IMG/VR virus record: IMGVR_UViG_3300020455_000026
Coordinates: 1 to 45,550 of that record
Strand: one strand, 5' to 3'
From: a virus
Length of the DNA: 45,550 bases
Shown here: piece after piece, positions 30,002 through 39,005 of the stretch
Layout: each line of letters starts with the position of its first letter
Position numbering within the stretch: position 1 is the first letter of the stretch
The notes under the pieces: generated by a model
What the model saw: only the letters and a program-made list of their open reading frames with translations
Told to the model about the DNA's origin: nothing
The model's database searches: none
Translations under genes and position numbers: made by a program

Positions 30002-33000
30002 TTAATTAGATGAAGCTTGGGCATCTCCGCCAGCAGATGGCGATATGTCCATCTTTGGATCTATCTCAATCTTAGTCTTATCTTTAGATAATTTCATCTC
30101 TTTTTTCTTTTTATCTGGTAAAATCTTTTGAATGTCTGAAATATCTAACTTTTTCTTTAAGTCTTTGAATGTTAAGACCTCACTTTCATCTTCTTTTTTT
30201 GCAATATTTGTTGCCTCTTTGATTTCATAATCTTTTGTTGCTTTAATAAGTTTCTTGATTATCTTTTGAGCTGTTTCTACTGAACTTATAACTTTAGATT
30301 GTTTTGTATATTCATCGTGGTCTGCTGAATCATCTGACATATATTCTATTTCACCATCTAATTCATCAAATAGGTCTAGATCATCTTCATCTCCGACTTC
30401 AGCAAAATCTCTAATATCACCGATCACTTCTCTAGTATTTTTCAGAGCGTCTATGACTTCAGGATTAAATCCCTTTGAAGTCTTGTCAGAATTAACAGAC
30501 TTTTTAAGCATATCAAAAGTTGCGTTTAAATCAGATAAGAATGGTTGAACCTCATCATATTCAGTATCAGTCATCATACCAATAGCTTCGTTAGACTTCT
30601 TTGCCATCTCTACTGCCTGATCAGGTTTACCTGAATACTTTGCTACTATTTTTCTAAATCCTGCTTCGGCCTCTTCTGGTTCCATTTCTGCAACATAAGA
30701 TCCTACTTCATCTTCAATTTCTAAAGCAAGATCATCTAATCCTTGTTCTCTAGCCTTATCGCAAACATCGGTCACCGACATTTCATTTTCAAAGTCTATT
30801 TCTAAATCATCTAGTTTACCTTTTTCTAAATCAGATACAAACTTTCTTGCCTTCAGATCAACACTTTCTGGTGACTTATCATCATCAGAGTCTTTAGATT
30901 TCTTATCAGATTTTTTATCATCAGCACCTTTAACTGGTTGAAGTTTACCGCCCATAGATTTATGAGTGACCTTACCATCTTTACCATATCTACCGAAGTT
31001 CATATAGTCTAATCCTAATGCCTTTGCCTGATCAGATACATCTTCCATCATAAAATGCTCTTTAGCCATTTGCATTATTTTTTTGCCTGTCATTTTCACT
31101 TTATCATCAGCCTTTCTTGCGTCCTTTTTAAGTTTAAGAATGGCCTGTGCAAGACCAACTTTAAGAGGAACTTCACCAGTATCTGGGTTAGGAATAGGTG
31201 CAGATTTATCTTGACTAGCAGTCGCAGCCTTTTTTTCTAATTCTTCTTTTTCTTTTGTTAGTTTTTCTATCTCTGCTTTTAGTTTTACAACTTCTTCAAC
31301 ATCTTCATTTATATCTTCTTTAAAGTCTGTCCACTTCATACCTCTATTGATTACTAATTCAGATTTAGCAGTAGAGGTCACAAATGGTATACTTGCCTGT
31401 GCGAGTTTATTTAATTGATCTTTTGACATTCTCTTTATCATACCCATCATTTTATTTAGTTGATCGGGTGACATTCTTTTACCTCGTAGAGGTGCATATT
31501 CTTTTTCTAATGTTTTGATTTGAGCAGCTGTAAATTCATTTAATACTTCTTCACCATACATCTTTTTAAACTTCTTAGTAAATGTTGATGGTTCAGTTTT
31601 TGCTGTTTTATCACCTGGTGCAGCCTTATAATCGTCATCATCATCTGACTTTTTATAATCAGGTCTATTCTTGAAAAAGTCTGCCCTTTTCTTTTTAGTA
31701 TCTTTCTTTAGGTCTTTGTAATATTTTTTAGGTTGTGTACCTTTTACTTTCTTAACATCTTTATCTTGTGGTTGTGCGTCTAAATCTTCTAGTTTTGTAA
31801 TTGAATCAACTTTACCACCATCTTTTTTTACTTTAGCAGCAAAAGCGTCTGCTTGTTGTTTAGTTGCAAAGTGATCTATATTTTTGATAGGTGTGTCTTT
31901 CTTTTGAGAATTTACTTGATAGTCGCCTCTTCTAGGTGCTCTTTCTTGTAATTCTAAGTCCTCTGCCTTTTGACCGTGTTTCATTTTAAATGGATTAATA
32001 AAGTCACCAGTTTTGATTGCCTTATCAAGTGCCTTTTTCATTAAAGTATTTGTTTGACCAATACCTAAATATCTTCTATTACCTTGTCTATCAAACCAAC
32101 CTTGTTTCTTTGTGTCATATCTAACATCTAAGTTTTCATTTAAGTTTAATGCTTTAAAGTCGTAGTCTTTATCTTCAGTAGGCACACAGTTAGGTACCAT
32201 TTTGCCACCCTTCTTTTTCATACCTACTTGTTTAAATCCTGTCCAACACGCTTCAGGTAAATCTTTTTCTTCAATATTATACTTCTTTCTAAGTCCATCA
32301 AAACCACCAGCGTCTTTTACCATCTTATCGAATACTGCTTGTGATTTAGGATTTATGAAGTTGCCATCTTTGTCAAATAGTTTTTTAAGATGAGGTGGTA
32401 ATTGAGGTCTCGCTTTATCAAAAGATATATGTTTCATCTTTTCTTCTAGTTCTACATCTTCATTTTTGATTTTGTCAGCAATATCGTGTGCTTTTTTAAT
32501 TGTAGATTTTTTCAATGGTGGTTCGTCACCAGTTGATTTCATCGCCGCTGACATACCGATTGCATATGGATTATCTTTCTGTTCAGCCATTTCATAACCT
32601 TTTGCCTTATATTTTTTAAGATCAGATTTATCTATGACAATAACTTTACCACCTTTGTGTACCATTGTTTCTTTATCTTTATCTTTTAATTGTCTGGCTT
32701 CACCTAATACAGATTTAACTGCCTTTACATCTAACTTTAATGCCTTTGCAATTTCTTCAGCAGACTTACCGCCTTTAGACATTCTATCAATCTCAGACAT
32801 TTTACTTTCTTCTAAAGAAGAACACATACATTCTTCGCCACCGCAACTTTCACATACTCTGCCTATTTCTGGAGTTGAACATTGACACTCTCCGTCAATG
32901 CAAGTAGGACATCCAGGATCAAATCCCTCAGCTGCTCTGACTTTTTTAGCAAGGTCTTTATCTGCACCACCCCAAGTTCCTGATGACTTGGTTACAAAAC

Positions 33001-33217
33001 TATTTACTCTTGCCAATGCCCATTGTATCTGAGTTGCCCCAGGTCTATGACCACCTTTCCATGCAGCCATACCTCTATCGTAAACCTTTTTAAGTATACC
33101 GTAAGGCATACCAGTTTTCTTTGCCTTATTCTTAACTGCTGTGATTGTTTCGTCTAATTGATTTTGTCTAATCTCATCTAAAAGTTGACGAGTGGTTTTT
33201 GAATATTTACTTTTCAT
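30002..33217 (-). CDS. Very large Lys/Asp-rich phage protein (1071 aa)
   Basis: Start at MKSKYSKTTRQLLDEIRQ (33217; TAATG overlap), not the longer ORF. Residues ~33-95 form a conserved phage domain (GMPYGILKKVYDRGMAAWKG, then ATQIQWALARVNSF). Next come eight Cys residues in pairs (103/106, 111/113, 122/125, 130/132), a likely double zinc site, then a helix-turn-helix-like SAEEIAKALKLDVKAVKSVL. The remainder is charged, repetitive and partly coiled coil. The N-terminus holds LLDE and QLDE, possible prohead-protease sites. Probably virion-associated; function unknown. Confidence 0.75.
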   Translation of the reverse strand: MKSKYSKTTRQLLDEIRQNQLDETITAVKNKAKKTGMPYGILKKVYDRGMAAWKGGHRPGATQIQWALARVNSFVTKSSGTWGGADKDLAKKVRAAEGFDPGCPTCIDGECQCSTPEIGRVCESCGGEECMCSSLEESKMSEIDRMSKGGKSAEEIAKALKLDVKAVKSVLGEARQLKDKDKETMVHKGGKVIVIDKSDLKKYKAKGYEMAEQKDNPYAIGMSAAMKSTGDEPPLKKSTIKKAHDIADKIKNEDVELEEKMKHISFDKARPQLPPHLKKLFDKDGNFINPKSQAVFDKMVKDAGGFDGLRKKYNIEEKDLPEACWTGFKQVGMKKKGGKMVPNCVPTEDKDYDFKALNLNENLDVRYDTKKQGWFDRQGNRRYLGIGQTNTLMKKALDKAIKTGDFINPFKMKHGQKAEDLELQERAPRRGDYQVNSQKKDTPIKNIDHFATKQQADAFAAKVKKDGGKVDSITKLEDLDAQPQDKDVKKVKGTQPKKYYKDLKKDTKKKRADFFKNRPDYKKSDDDDDYKAAPGDKTAKTEPSTFTKKFKKMYGEEVLNEFTAAQIKTLEKEYAPLRGKRMSPDQLNKMMGMIKRMSKDQLNKLAQASIPFVTSTAKSELVINRGMKWTDFKEDINEDVEEVVKLKAEIEKLTKEKEELEKKAATASQDKSAPIPNPDTGEVPLKVGLAQAILKLKKDARKADDKVKMTGKKIMQMAKEHFMMEDVSDQAKALGLDYMNFGRYGKDGKVTHKSMGGKLQPVKGADDKKSDKKSKDSDDDKSPESVDLKARKFVSDLEKGKLDDLEIDFENEMSVTDVCDKAREQGLDDLALEIEDEVGSYVAEMEPEEAEAGFRKIVAKYSGKPDQAVEMAKKSNEAIGMMTDTEYDEVQPFLSDLNATFDMLKKSVNSDKTSKGFNPEVIDALKNTREVIGDIRDFAEVGDEDDLDLFDELDGEIEYMSDDSADHDEYTKQSKVISSVETAQKIIKKLIKATKDYEIKEATNIAKKEDESEVLTFKDLKKKLDISDIQKILPDKKKKEMKLSKDKTKIEIDPKMDISPSAGGDAQASSN

Positions 33218-33546
33218 TAGTTGTCCACCTTTGCTCCTGCACGCCATTGAAAACAAGACCAATATCGTGCTTTTGTTTTAGGTCCTGGGTTATCGCAATT
33301 ATGTCTAGCCCTAAATGATTTTCTTCTTTCAGGACTATCTCTCTTGATAGACATATTTGGGTCACCAAATGTTACCTTTTTAACTTTATCTCCGTCTTTA
33401 ACATAGACTGCAAACTTTTTTGGGCCGTCAGGTGTTCTCATTGGGTCATTTAATTTGACCTTTTTACCTTGATGTTCAGCCTCAGTAAGTTCGTGAGGTA
33501 ATATTCCCCACTCATTTGCTTCTTTTATGTAGTCTTTAAATTTCAT
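33217..33546 (-). CDS. Conserved phage protein with capsid-targeting-like N-terminus (109 aa)
   Basis: Starts MKFKDYIKEANEWGILPHEL with IKE|A and a second ELTE|A site, both fitting the T4 prohead-protease rule. The C-terminal half is a domain known from several large phages and giant viruses: KKVKLNDPMRTPDGPKKFAV, then DPNMSIKRDSPERRKSFRAR and CDNPGPKTKARYWSCFQWR, with two conserved Cys. Basic and DNA-binding looking. Likely an internal head protein. Confidence 0.75.
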   Translation of the reverse strand: MKFKDYIKEANEWGILPHELTEAEHQGKKVKLNDPMRTPDGPKKFAVYVKDGDKVKKVTFGDPNMSIKRDSPERRKSFRARHNCDNPGPKTKARYWSCFQWRAGAKVDN

Positions 33547-33547
33547 A

Positions 33548-34186
33548 TTAATCCATTACGCACCTAAAGTTATTTATCTCTATATCAAGTTCTTCATAAT
33601 CTATGTTATCAGGAACAATGAATAGGCATTGACGGCCACACTCTTCTTCCCTTTTAACAAACTTCTCTACAATATGATACACAGGATAATTTATATAATC
33701 ATCAAATATTATTTTTGTTCCTGTGTCAGCATATTTAAGTGATGAAAGAAAACAACAAACTCTAAATCTTCCATCAACTAATACTGTGTCTGGTTTATTA
33801 TCTTGCCAGATCCAATCAGTATATTCTACAAACTTATCTCTAAACTCATAACTTTCAGGTCTACCCCAGCCAGTTATGGGTCCTACATTAATATAGTGAA
33901 CACTATCGTATTTTTTTGCAATTTCTTCTACCGTTTCTACTGACTTAACAATAGCATTTGTATTTTCTAATACCCACTTTGTAGAATTACCACAACCATA
34001 TTCACCATATATTTTTGTATCAGATAAAATCTCTTTAAATAATCTGTCATCACCATCGAATATGACACCTTTATCAATGTCTTTTCGCCAAGTATTCATA
34101 TAGTTTTTATCAAACAATATATGACCTGACGATAATTCAACAGGTTGAGGTGCGTTTTCAATCGCCCTCTTAATATCAGATTTCAT
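33548..34186 (-). CDS. SAM-methyltransferase-like protein (212 aa)
   Basis: YGEYGCGNSTKWVL resembles methyltransferase motif I (GxGxS), SVETVEEIAKKY an acidic strand-2 end, and TVLVDGRFRVCCFLSSLKYA a motif IV-like strand. IIFDDYINYPVYHIVEKF closes the fold. Substrate unknown; there is no SPPY-type DNA-MTase motif, so a small molecule, sugar or protein target is as likely. Overlaps the 992-aa gene by 11 nt. Confidence 0.68.
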   Translation of the reverse strand: MKSDIKRAIENAPQPVELSSGHILFDKNYMNTWRKDIDKGVIFDGDDRLFKEILSDTKIYGEYGCGNSTKWVLENTNAIVKSVETVEEIAKKYDSVHYINVGPITGWGRPESYEFRDKFVEYTDWIWQDNKPDTVLVDGRFRVCCFLSSLKYADTGTKIIFDDYINYPVYHIVEKFVKREEECGRQCLFIVPDNIDYEELDIEINNFRCVMD

Positions 34187-37154
34187 CTAACATTCTCGCA
34201 ACAGACTTTTTAAGTTCTGATTTCCATGATCTCTTATATCGTTCCTTATATTTATCTATTGTACCTTCTTCATCTGCCCACTTTTCTATATCTTCTTTAT
34301 TAATTTGATTCGTGGTTTTTCTATAATTTTTAATGTTTTGACCTGGTGTCAATTCAAAGGCGTGTTTTGCATACTCTATTGTGCCTATACCATATGACTC
34401 AGGTAATATTTTTAATGATTGTAATATATTTTGAAACTCTCTAGGACCTATGCCTATTTGTTGAGCGATATCGGCTGCAAGATCAAACTTATCTTTCGCA
34501 GCCGACATCCTTTTCTTAAATATATTGATACCGTATCTCACTTTACCACGATCTACGGTCATACCTTTTAGTATGTCTAGTAATTTACTTCCAGAAAAAA
34601 ATTCTAGTTCCAACTCCTCGATGAATTTACTAGCTGTTTCATCTTCGTTCTTCGATATCTCCTGTCTTTCTGCTTTCGTATCCTCATCCAGGTCGGCAAG
34701 TAGTCTATCAAGTTCGTCTGTATCTTGGTCCGTTGTTGATTGTAATTCTTCCACGGATGCGGATGTGAGATTTGATGATTCACTAGTTTGTTTAGCTGGT
34801 TGATTTGTTTGATTGTTAGCATTAAGATTCTCCTTAGTTGATTCTACTAAGTCATATAGCCAAGCTTTCTTGACTTCTTGCTCATCAGTTTCGTATACCA
34901 CATAGTTCGGTCCACGCCTGATCACCATGCCAGAAGTTCCGTTCTCTATATTCTCGACCATATCACCTATGTTAAAAATTTTATCTTTAATATAGTCCTC
35001 TCGTATATCATTATTAAGATAGTCAGCAAATGTTTCAATGCCCTCTCTAATGCCCATACCTTTTCGTGTAGCATTATAAAGGTCTTTGATATCTTTATCT
35101 GACAACAAACCTTTTACGCCCATTGTAAATGATTTTAAATCATCATTCTTAGCAGCGTCTCTCATTTTACTTGCACTCATACCTGAAGCACCATCGGCAT
35201 CAGGATCTCTATCACCAGCAGATACAATCTTAATAGATTTAAAATTGTAATCTTTGCCATTGTATTTGTCTGCAAGTTTTTGAAACTCATTTATTCTATC
35301 ACTACCTGCAACCATAATAACTTTACCATACATCTTGTCGTATGTTTTTAATATCTCCATAAATGTTCTTTGATTGCCACCAGCAGATTTAATGTTTGAA
35401 CCTTTAAACATCTTTTTCATAAACTTAACTTTACTGGTTTGATCTAGTGGATTTTTTCTAGGATCGGAAGAGGCACTAGCAAAAACTTGGCTGTTAGCCC
35501 GTTCTTTTCTAGCGACCTGTTTCACGGTGTTCATAAGTTTTGCGTGCCCAATAGTAGGAGGGTTGAACCTACCGAAGGCAAAAACGATTGTAGAGTCTCT
35601 ATCTAACGCCTCTCCGACAGACATCAAACTATCTGCTTCTTTATCAGATAATTCTCTGTCATCTCCTATTATTTCTTTAAGTTTGTTTATAAACTCAAAG
35701 TAATAATACTTCTCTAACATTTTATAAACTACATTGTTAGGTAGTCTATTTCGTACACCATACTTTTTAATATCTTCTGGTGTCATTTCGCCTTCAAACC
35801 CAGACTTTCTTTTATCTAGGGCGTCATCTTTCATATCTATTAGTGTGTTAATATCATCTTCTAATTCTTTAATCTTACCTTGAATTCTATCTCTAAGGTT
35901 TTCAATATCGTCATCATCTAGTTCAACTAATTCTTTGTAGTCAACTAAATCTCTTTTAAATTCGCCTTTAGCGATATCTATTTTTTCTACTCTTGCTCTA
36001 AACTCTTTCATATAATCTTCTATATCAAATGGTTTAGATTGTGTTCTCTTTTCAAATCTGTCGTGTACAATATCAAAGACATCATCGGCCATTTTATTTG
36101 CCTTATCGTAAACTGATCTATCTACGATTACAAAATAATTAACTGGGTGTACTGAGCCTGGTATATTTTTGCCATTTACTTCTCTAACTATCTCTCTTAA
36201 CTTTTCGGACATCGCTTCTTTATCTTCATCAGCAACATCAAATAAAACATTGATATCTAAGTCAGCGTCTTTTCTATATCTCTTTGTAAGAATACTACCA
36301 ATTAATCTATACTTAATTACAGGTGCAACTTTATTGAAATCTCGTATTTGATCTTCAATCATTTTCTTAACAACAGGTTTCAATACAGGTTTTTCTGTAT
36401 CGTAGTTATCAAATACGGTTCTTGAATAATCTTTTCTAGGTAAGTCTATGATTGATTCTAATAATTCTTGTTTAGATATTTCTAGGTAAGGTAAAACCTT
36501 TAATGCAAGTTCAACTCCTGCTTCGTGATCTGACTCATAATGAAACCCGGCTTGTATTCTACCTTTACCAACCTTCTCAGCAATATCTATGAATTGTTTT
36601 CTATGTGCTGGGTGTTGAATTGCAAGGTACTCAGCAACTAGTCTACTGCCGCAACTATGCCCACTAGGATAAGAAGGCGTTTTCATTGTCGTACCATACA
36701 TAGTATCAAAGTCCATGTTCAATGCCTTTGCAACTTGATATGGTCTAGGTCTATTGTATTTGTTTTTATGTGTTCTTGTTATCTTCCAAACATCATCTAT
36801 GATAGCAGTAATCTCACTTGATCTGTAATCTAAATTATTTTCATTTAGATATTCTCTAAAGTGAAATGATTCCATAAAGTCAGAAACATAAATTGAGTTT
36901 TCATCATCTTTAGTTCTGGTTGTTTGCTCATCTATAATTTCTTGTAATTCTTCTTTAGTTTCTTGACTATCATTTTCAGGTGGTGGTGTGAGTTCTATAC
37001 TTTGCCAACCATCTTTAAAATGTTTTTGATCATATTGCTCAACTTTATCCATAGACTCTTTAAGAGCATCCTCATTATAATAAACCAAGTCTTTTAAACT
37101 ATAATCTATATCTTCAGATAATGTTTTTCTAAAATCAAAAAAACTTTTAGCCAC
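34176..37154 (-). CDS. Three-domain fusion: PAP2 phosphatase, nucleotidyltransferase and HIGH-type adenylyl/cytidylyltransferase
   Basis: 992 aa. Domain 1 (~95-225) is a complete PAP2/haloperoxidase site: Lys130-x6-Arg137-Pro, PSGH 163-166, Arg199-x5-His205-x3-Asp209. Domain 2 (~265-345) is a Pol-beta-type NTase: GS at 286-287 and Asp298-Leu-Asp300. Domain 3 (~520-680) is a nucleotidylyltransferase: FAFGRFNPPTIGH (527-536 core) and MSASKMR. The C-terminal ~300 residues are acidic and helical. The N-terminus MAKSFFDFRKTLSED fits a capsid-targeting site (TLSE). Substrates unknown. Confidence 0.85.
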   Translation of the reverse strand: MAKSFFDFRKTLSEDIDYSLKDLVYYNEDALKESMDKVEQYDQKHFKDGWQSIELTPPPENDSQETKEELQEIIDEQTTRTKDDENSIYVSDFMESFHFREYLNENNLDYRSSEITAIIDDVWKITRTHKNKYNRPRPYQVAKALNMDFDTMYGTTMKTPSYPSGHSCGSRLVAEYLAIQHPAHRKQFIDIAEKVGKGRIQAGFHYESDHEAGVELALKVLPYLEISKQELLESIIDLPRKDYSRTVFDNYDTEKPVLKPVVKKMIEDQIRDFNKVAPVIKYRLIGSILTKRYRKDADLDINVLFDVADEDKEAMSEKLREIVREVNGKNIPGSVHPVNYFVIVDRSVYDKANKMADDVFDIVHDRFEKRTQSKPFDIEDYMKEFRARVEKIDIAKGEFKRDLVDYKELVELDDDDIENLRDRIQGKIKELEDDINTLIDMKDDALDKRKSGFEGEMTPEDIKKYGVRNRLPNNVVYKMLEKYYYFEFINKLKEIIGDDRELSDKEADSLMSVGEALDRDSTIVFAFGRFNPPTIGHAKLMNTVKQVARKERANSQVFASASSDPRKNPLDQTSKVKFMKKMFKGSNIKSAGGNQRTFMEILKTYDKMYGKVIMVAGSDRINEFQKLADKYNGKDYNFKSIKIVSAGDRDPDADGASGMSASKMRDAAKNDDLKSFTMGVKGLLSDKDIKDLYNATRKGMGIREGIETFADYLNNDIREDYIKDKIFNIGDMVENIENGTSGMVIRRGPNYVVYETDEQEVKKAWLYDLVESTKENLNANNQTNQPAKQTSESSNLTSASVEELQSTTDQDTDELDRLLADLDEDTKAERQEISKNEDETASKFIEELELEFFSGSKLLDILKGMTVDRGKVRYGINIFKKRMSAAKDKFDLAADIAQQIGIGPREFQNILQSLKILPESYGIGTIEYAKHAFELTPGQNIKNYRKTTNQINKEDIEKWADEEGTIDKYKERYKRSWKSELKKSVARMLDEI

Positions 37155-37728
37155 GATCTTCTATTGCTCCTATAATATTAGCAGAGATAGATTCAGGATC
37201 TTTTCCCTCTGCCTTGATTTCAATAAACTTATTTTTCTCTTGTCTAAATTTATTAAGAACAGGTCCTGTTTCTTTCTCATATACTTTTAATCTATTTTTT
37301 ATAATCTCTGGTTTATCATCTTTTCTACCTCGAGCAGTCAATCTCTTTATTACTTCACCCTCAGATACATTTAGATATACAACATATTTGTAATCAATAC
37401 CTTCTTGTCTCATCTTATTAAACTGTTCTAAGTTTCTAGGAAACCCATCTAATATATATCCGTTATCTGTATCGTCTTTTGCTAGTCTGTTTCTAAGTGC
37501 CTTCATAACTTTGTCAATGGGAACTAGATCACCTCTATCCATAATCTTCGCAACTTCAGGATCTTTTTTCTGTAAGTCTCTCATCATATCGCCAGTGTAG
37601 ATATGAGGTATATCAAAATGACCTGAAATGTATTTTGAGTATGTAGATTTGCCTGACCCGGGACCACCTATCATCACGATAGTTACCATGCTCATTTCTT
37701 CTAAAAATTGTTTTAAAGTTTTTGGCAC
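37147..37728 (-). CDS. Adenylate-kinase-like nucleotide kinase (GTG start, capsid-targeting-like N-terminus)
   Basis: 193 aa from GTG 37728 (MPKTLKQFLEEMSMV), chosen because longer TTG starts overlap the upstream stop region. P-loop GGPGSGKS at 21-28, YTGDMMRD and GYILDGFPRN are NMP-kinase hallmarks; the LID is short and lacks zinc Cys. It phosphorylates a nucleoside monophosphate. The first 11 residues resemble the internal-protein targeting sequence ending FLEE|M. Overlaps the 992-aa gene by 8 nt. Confidence 0.82.
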   Translation of the reverse strand: MPKTLKQFLEEMSMVTIVMIGGPGSGKSTYSKYISGHFDIPHIYTGDMMRDLQKKDPEVAKIMDRGDLVPIDKVMKALRNRLAKDDTDNGYILDGFPRNLEQFNKMRQEGIDYKYVVYLNVSEGEVIKRLTARGRKDDKPEIIKNRLKVYEKETGPVLNKFRQEKNKFIEIKAEGKDPESISANIIGAIEDRG

Positions 37729-37733
37729 TATTC

Positions 37734-38948
37734 TCAACCTTTTACCCAATCTTTTGCTATGTTAAAGTTTGCTCTACTAAACTCCATTCTATCTACAAGT
37801 TTTACAGCACCTGAAGATTTAATCGCAACAAATCCTTCTGGACTGGTTACTCTAAATCCTTTATCTGTTTTCAAGAATGTACCTATACTTTGTACACTTC
37901 TTAATTTATTTAATAATAAAAGTTTAGCATTTTGTAATGACAAGTAAGTAGCAATACAAAAATATAATCCTTCAGAATTACCTTTTATAAATCTCATACC
38001 TGCCTCTTGAATATCTTTATATTTTTTCTTTGTGTTGGGTTGTTTTACTTTATCTATCTCCTGTTGTATTCTATCTTTATAAAATCCAGCAAATTGACCT
38101 GCGAGTTTTTTTGTATTACCCAACGCTGTACCTGCTCTTATATAAGAGTTAAAGTATGCCTTTAGTTGTACACCAACAGATAATATATTTGTATCTTTTT
38201 TAAGTTTATCCATAAATAAAGAACCTTTGCCTACTGAACCCATAGCCATTCTTAATACATTATCAAACTTTGCCTGTTCACCAGAACTAAACTTAGCACC
38301 TGTGGCGTCTTTATAAGTTGCGTCATCAAAAAATACTCTTCTTGATTTTCTTAAACCTCTAACATTTGCACCAAAACTAGCACTCAATGTTGAGAATGAT
38401 TTACCTTTATATGTTGTATGGAAAATAATGCCGATATTAGCATTTGCGATTCTACTTGCAAGGGGAGTTCCGACAGGTACTGCATATGTAATAGTATTAG
38501 GAGTGAATACAATATTTGATTCACCTTCAATCTTAGCAGTCTTTAATTCACCTCTTGTAAATAATAAGTCCCCTTGTAAGATACCTTTGATACCTAACTT
38601 TCGCAACTCCCTCAAGCAGATTTCTAATTTTTCAGCCACAGCACCAGTATGATTCTTTCTGATATCTGAGGATGTGTAGTTAATTTTAGGAGTTTTATTG
38701 AATACAGACTTTGTACCAACAAAGAAACGACCGTTATCAGGATTTGTCCCACAGACTATTGCTGGGGCACCGTCCCATTTAACCGTCAAACTAGTTCTCT
38801 TTCCACCACCAGAAAACATTTGTCTAATAGACTTCAAAAAGTTTATGGCGTTTAACGCCCCACTACTTCCATTATTAATTATATCATCTTCTAAGTGTTC
38901 TAGGTGGGTGTTCTTTGCCTCTACGAGGTACTGTAAAAACCCTTGCAT
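37734..38948 (-). CDS. Ligase-fold protein (KxDG) with capsid-targeting-like N-terminus (404 aa)
   Basis: MQGFLQYLVEAKNTH begins like T4 internal proteins, with LVE|A as the cleavage site. TSLTVKWDGAPAIVCG carries the KxDG nucleotidyl-lysine motif (Lys57-Trp-Asp-Gly60) of ATP-dependent DNA/RNA ligases, followed by RFFVGTKSVFNK and KGILQGDLLF as later motifs. It may seal nicks or join RNA ends. Conserved in marine T4-like phages (from memory). Late promoter and GGAG-type leader upstream. Confidence 0.78.
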   Translation of the reverse strand: MQGFLQYLVEAKNTHLEHLEDDIINNGSSGALNAINFLKSIRQMFSGGGKRTSLTVKWDGAPAIVCGTNPDNGRFFVGTKSVFNKTPKINYTSSDIRKNHTGAVAEKLEICLRELRKLGIKGILQGDLLFTRGELKTAKIEGESNIVFTPNTITYAVPVGTPLASRIANANIGIIFHTTYKGKSFSTLSASFGANVRGLRKSRRVFFDDATYKDATGAKFSSGEQAKFDNVLRMAMGSVGKGSLFMDKLKKDTNILSVGVQLKAYFNSYIRAGTALGNTKKLAGQFAGFYKDRIQQEIDKVKQPNTKKKYKDIQEAGMRFIKGNSEGLYFCIATYLSLQNAKLLLLNKLRSVQSIGTFLKTDKGFRVTSPEGFVAIKSSGAVKLVDRMEFSRANFNIAKDWVKG

Positions 38949-38994
38949 TTATTCGCCTTCTCCATTTATATAATATAGAATTCACTTTCTATAC

Positions 38995-39002
38995 TATTTA
39001 TA
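38995..39002 (-). promoter_or_regulatory. Late promoter for the ligase-like gene
   Basis: TATAAATA, ~46 nt upstream of the ATG at 38948; the leader contains GGAGAAGG. Confidence 0.72.
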
Positions 39003-39005
39003 ATA

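Noticed and set aside
33568-33575. GATAAATA near the end of the methyltransferase-like gene
   Set aside because: It is explained by codons for Glu-Ile-Asn. A promoter for the 109-aa gene is possible but unsupported.
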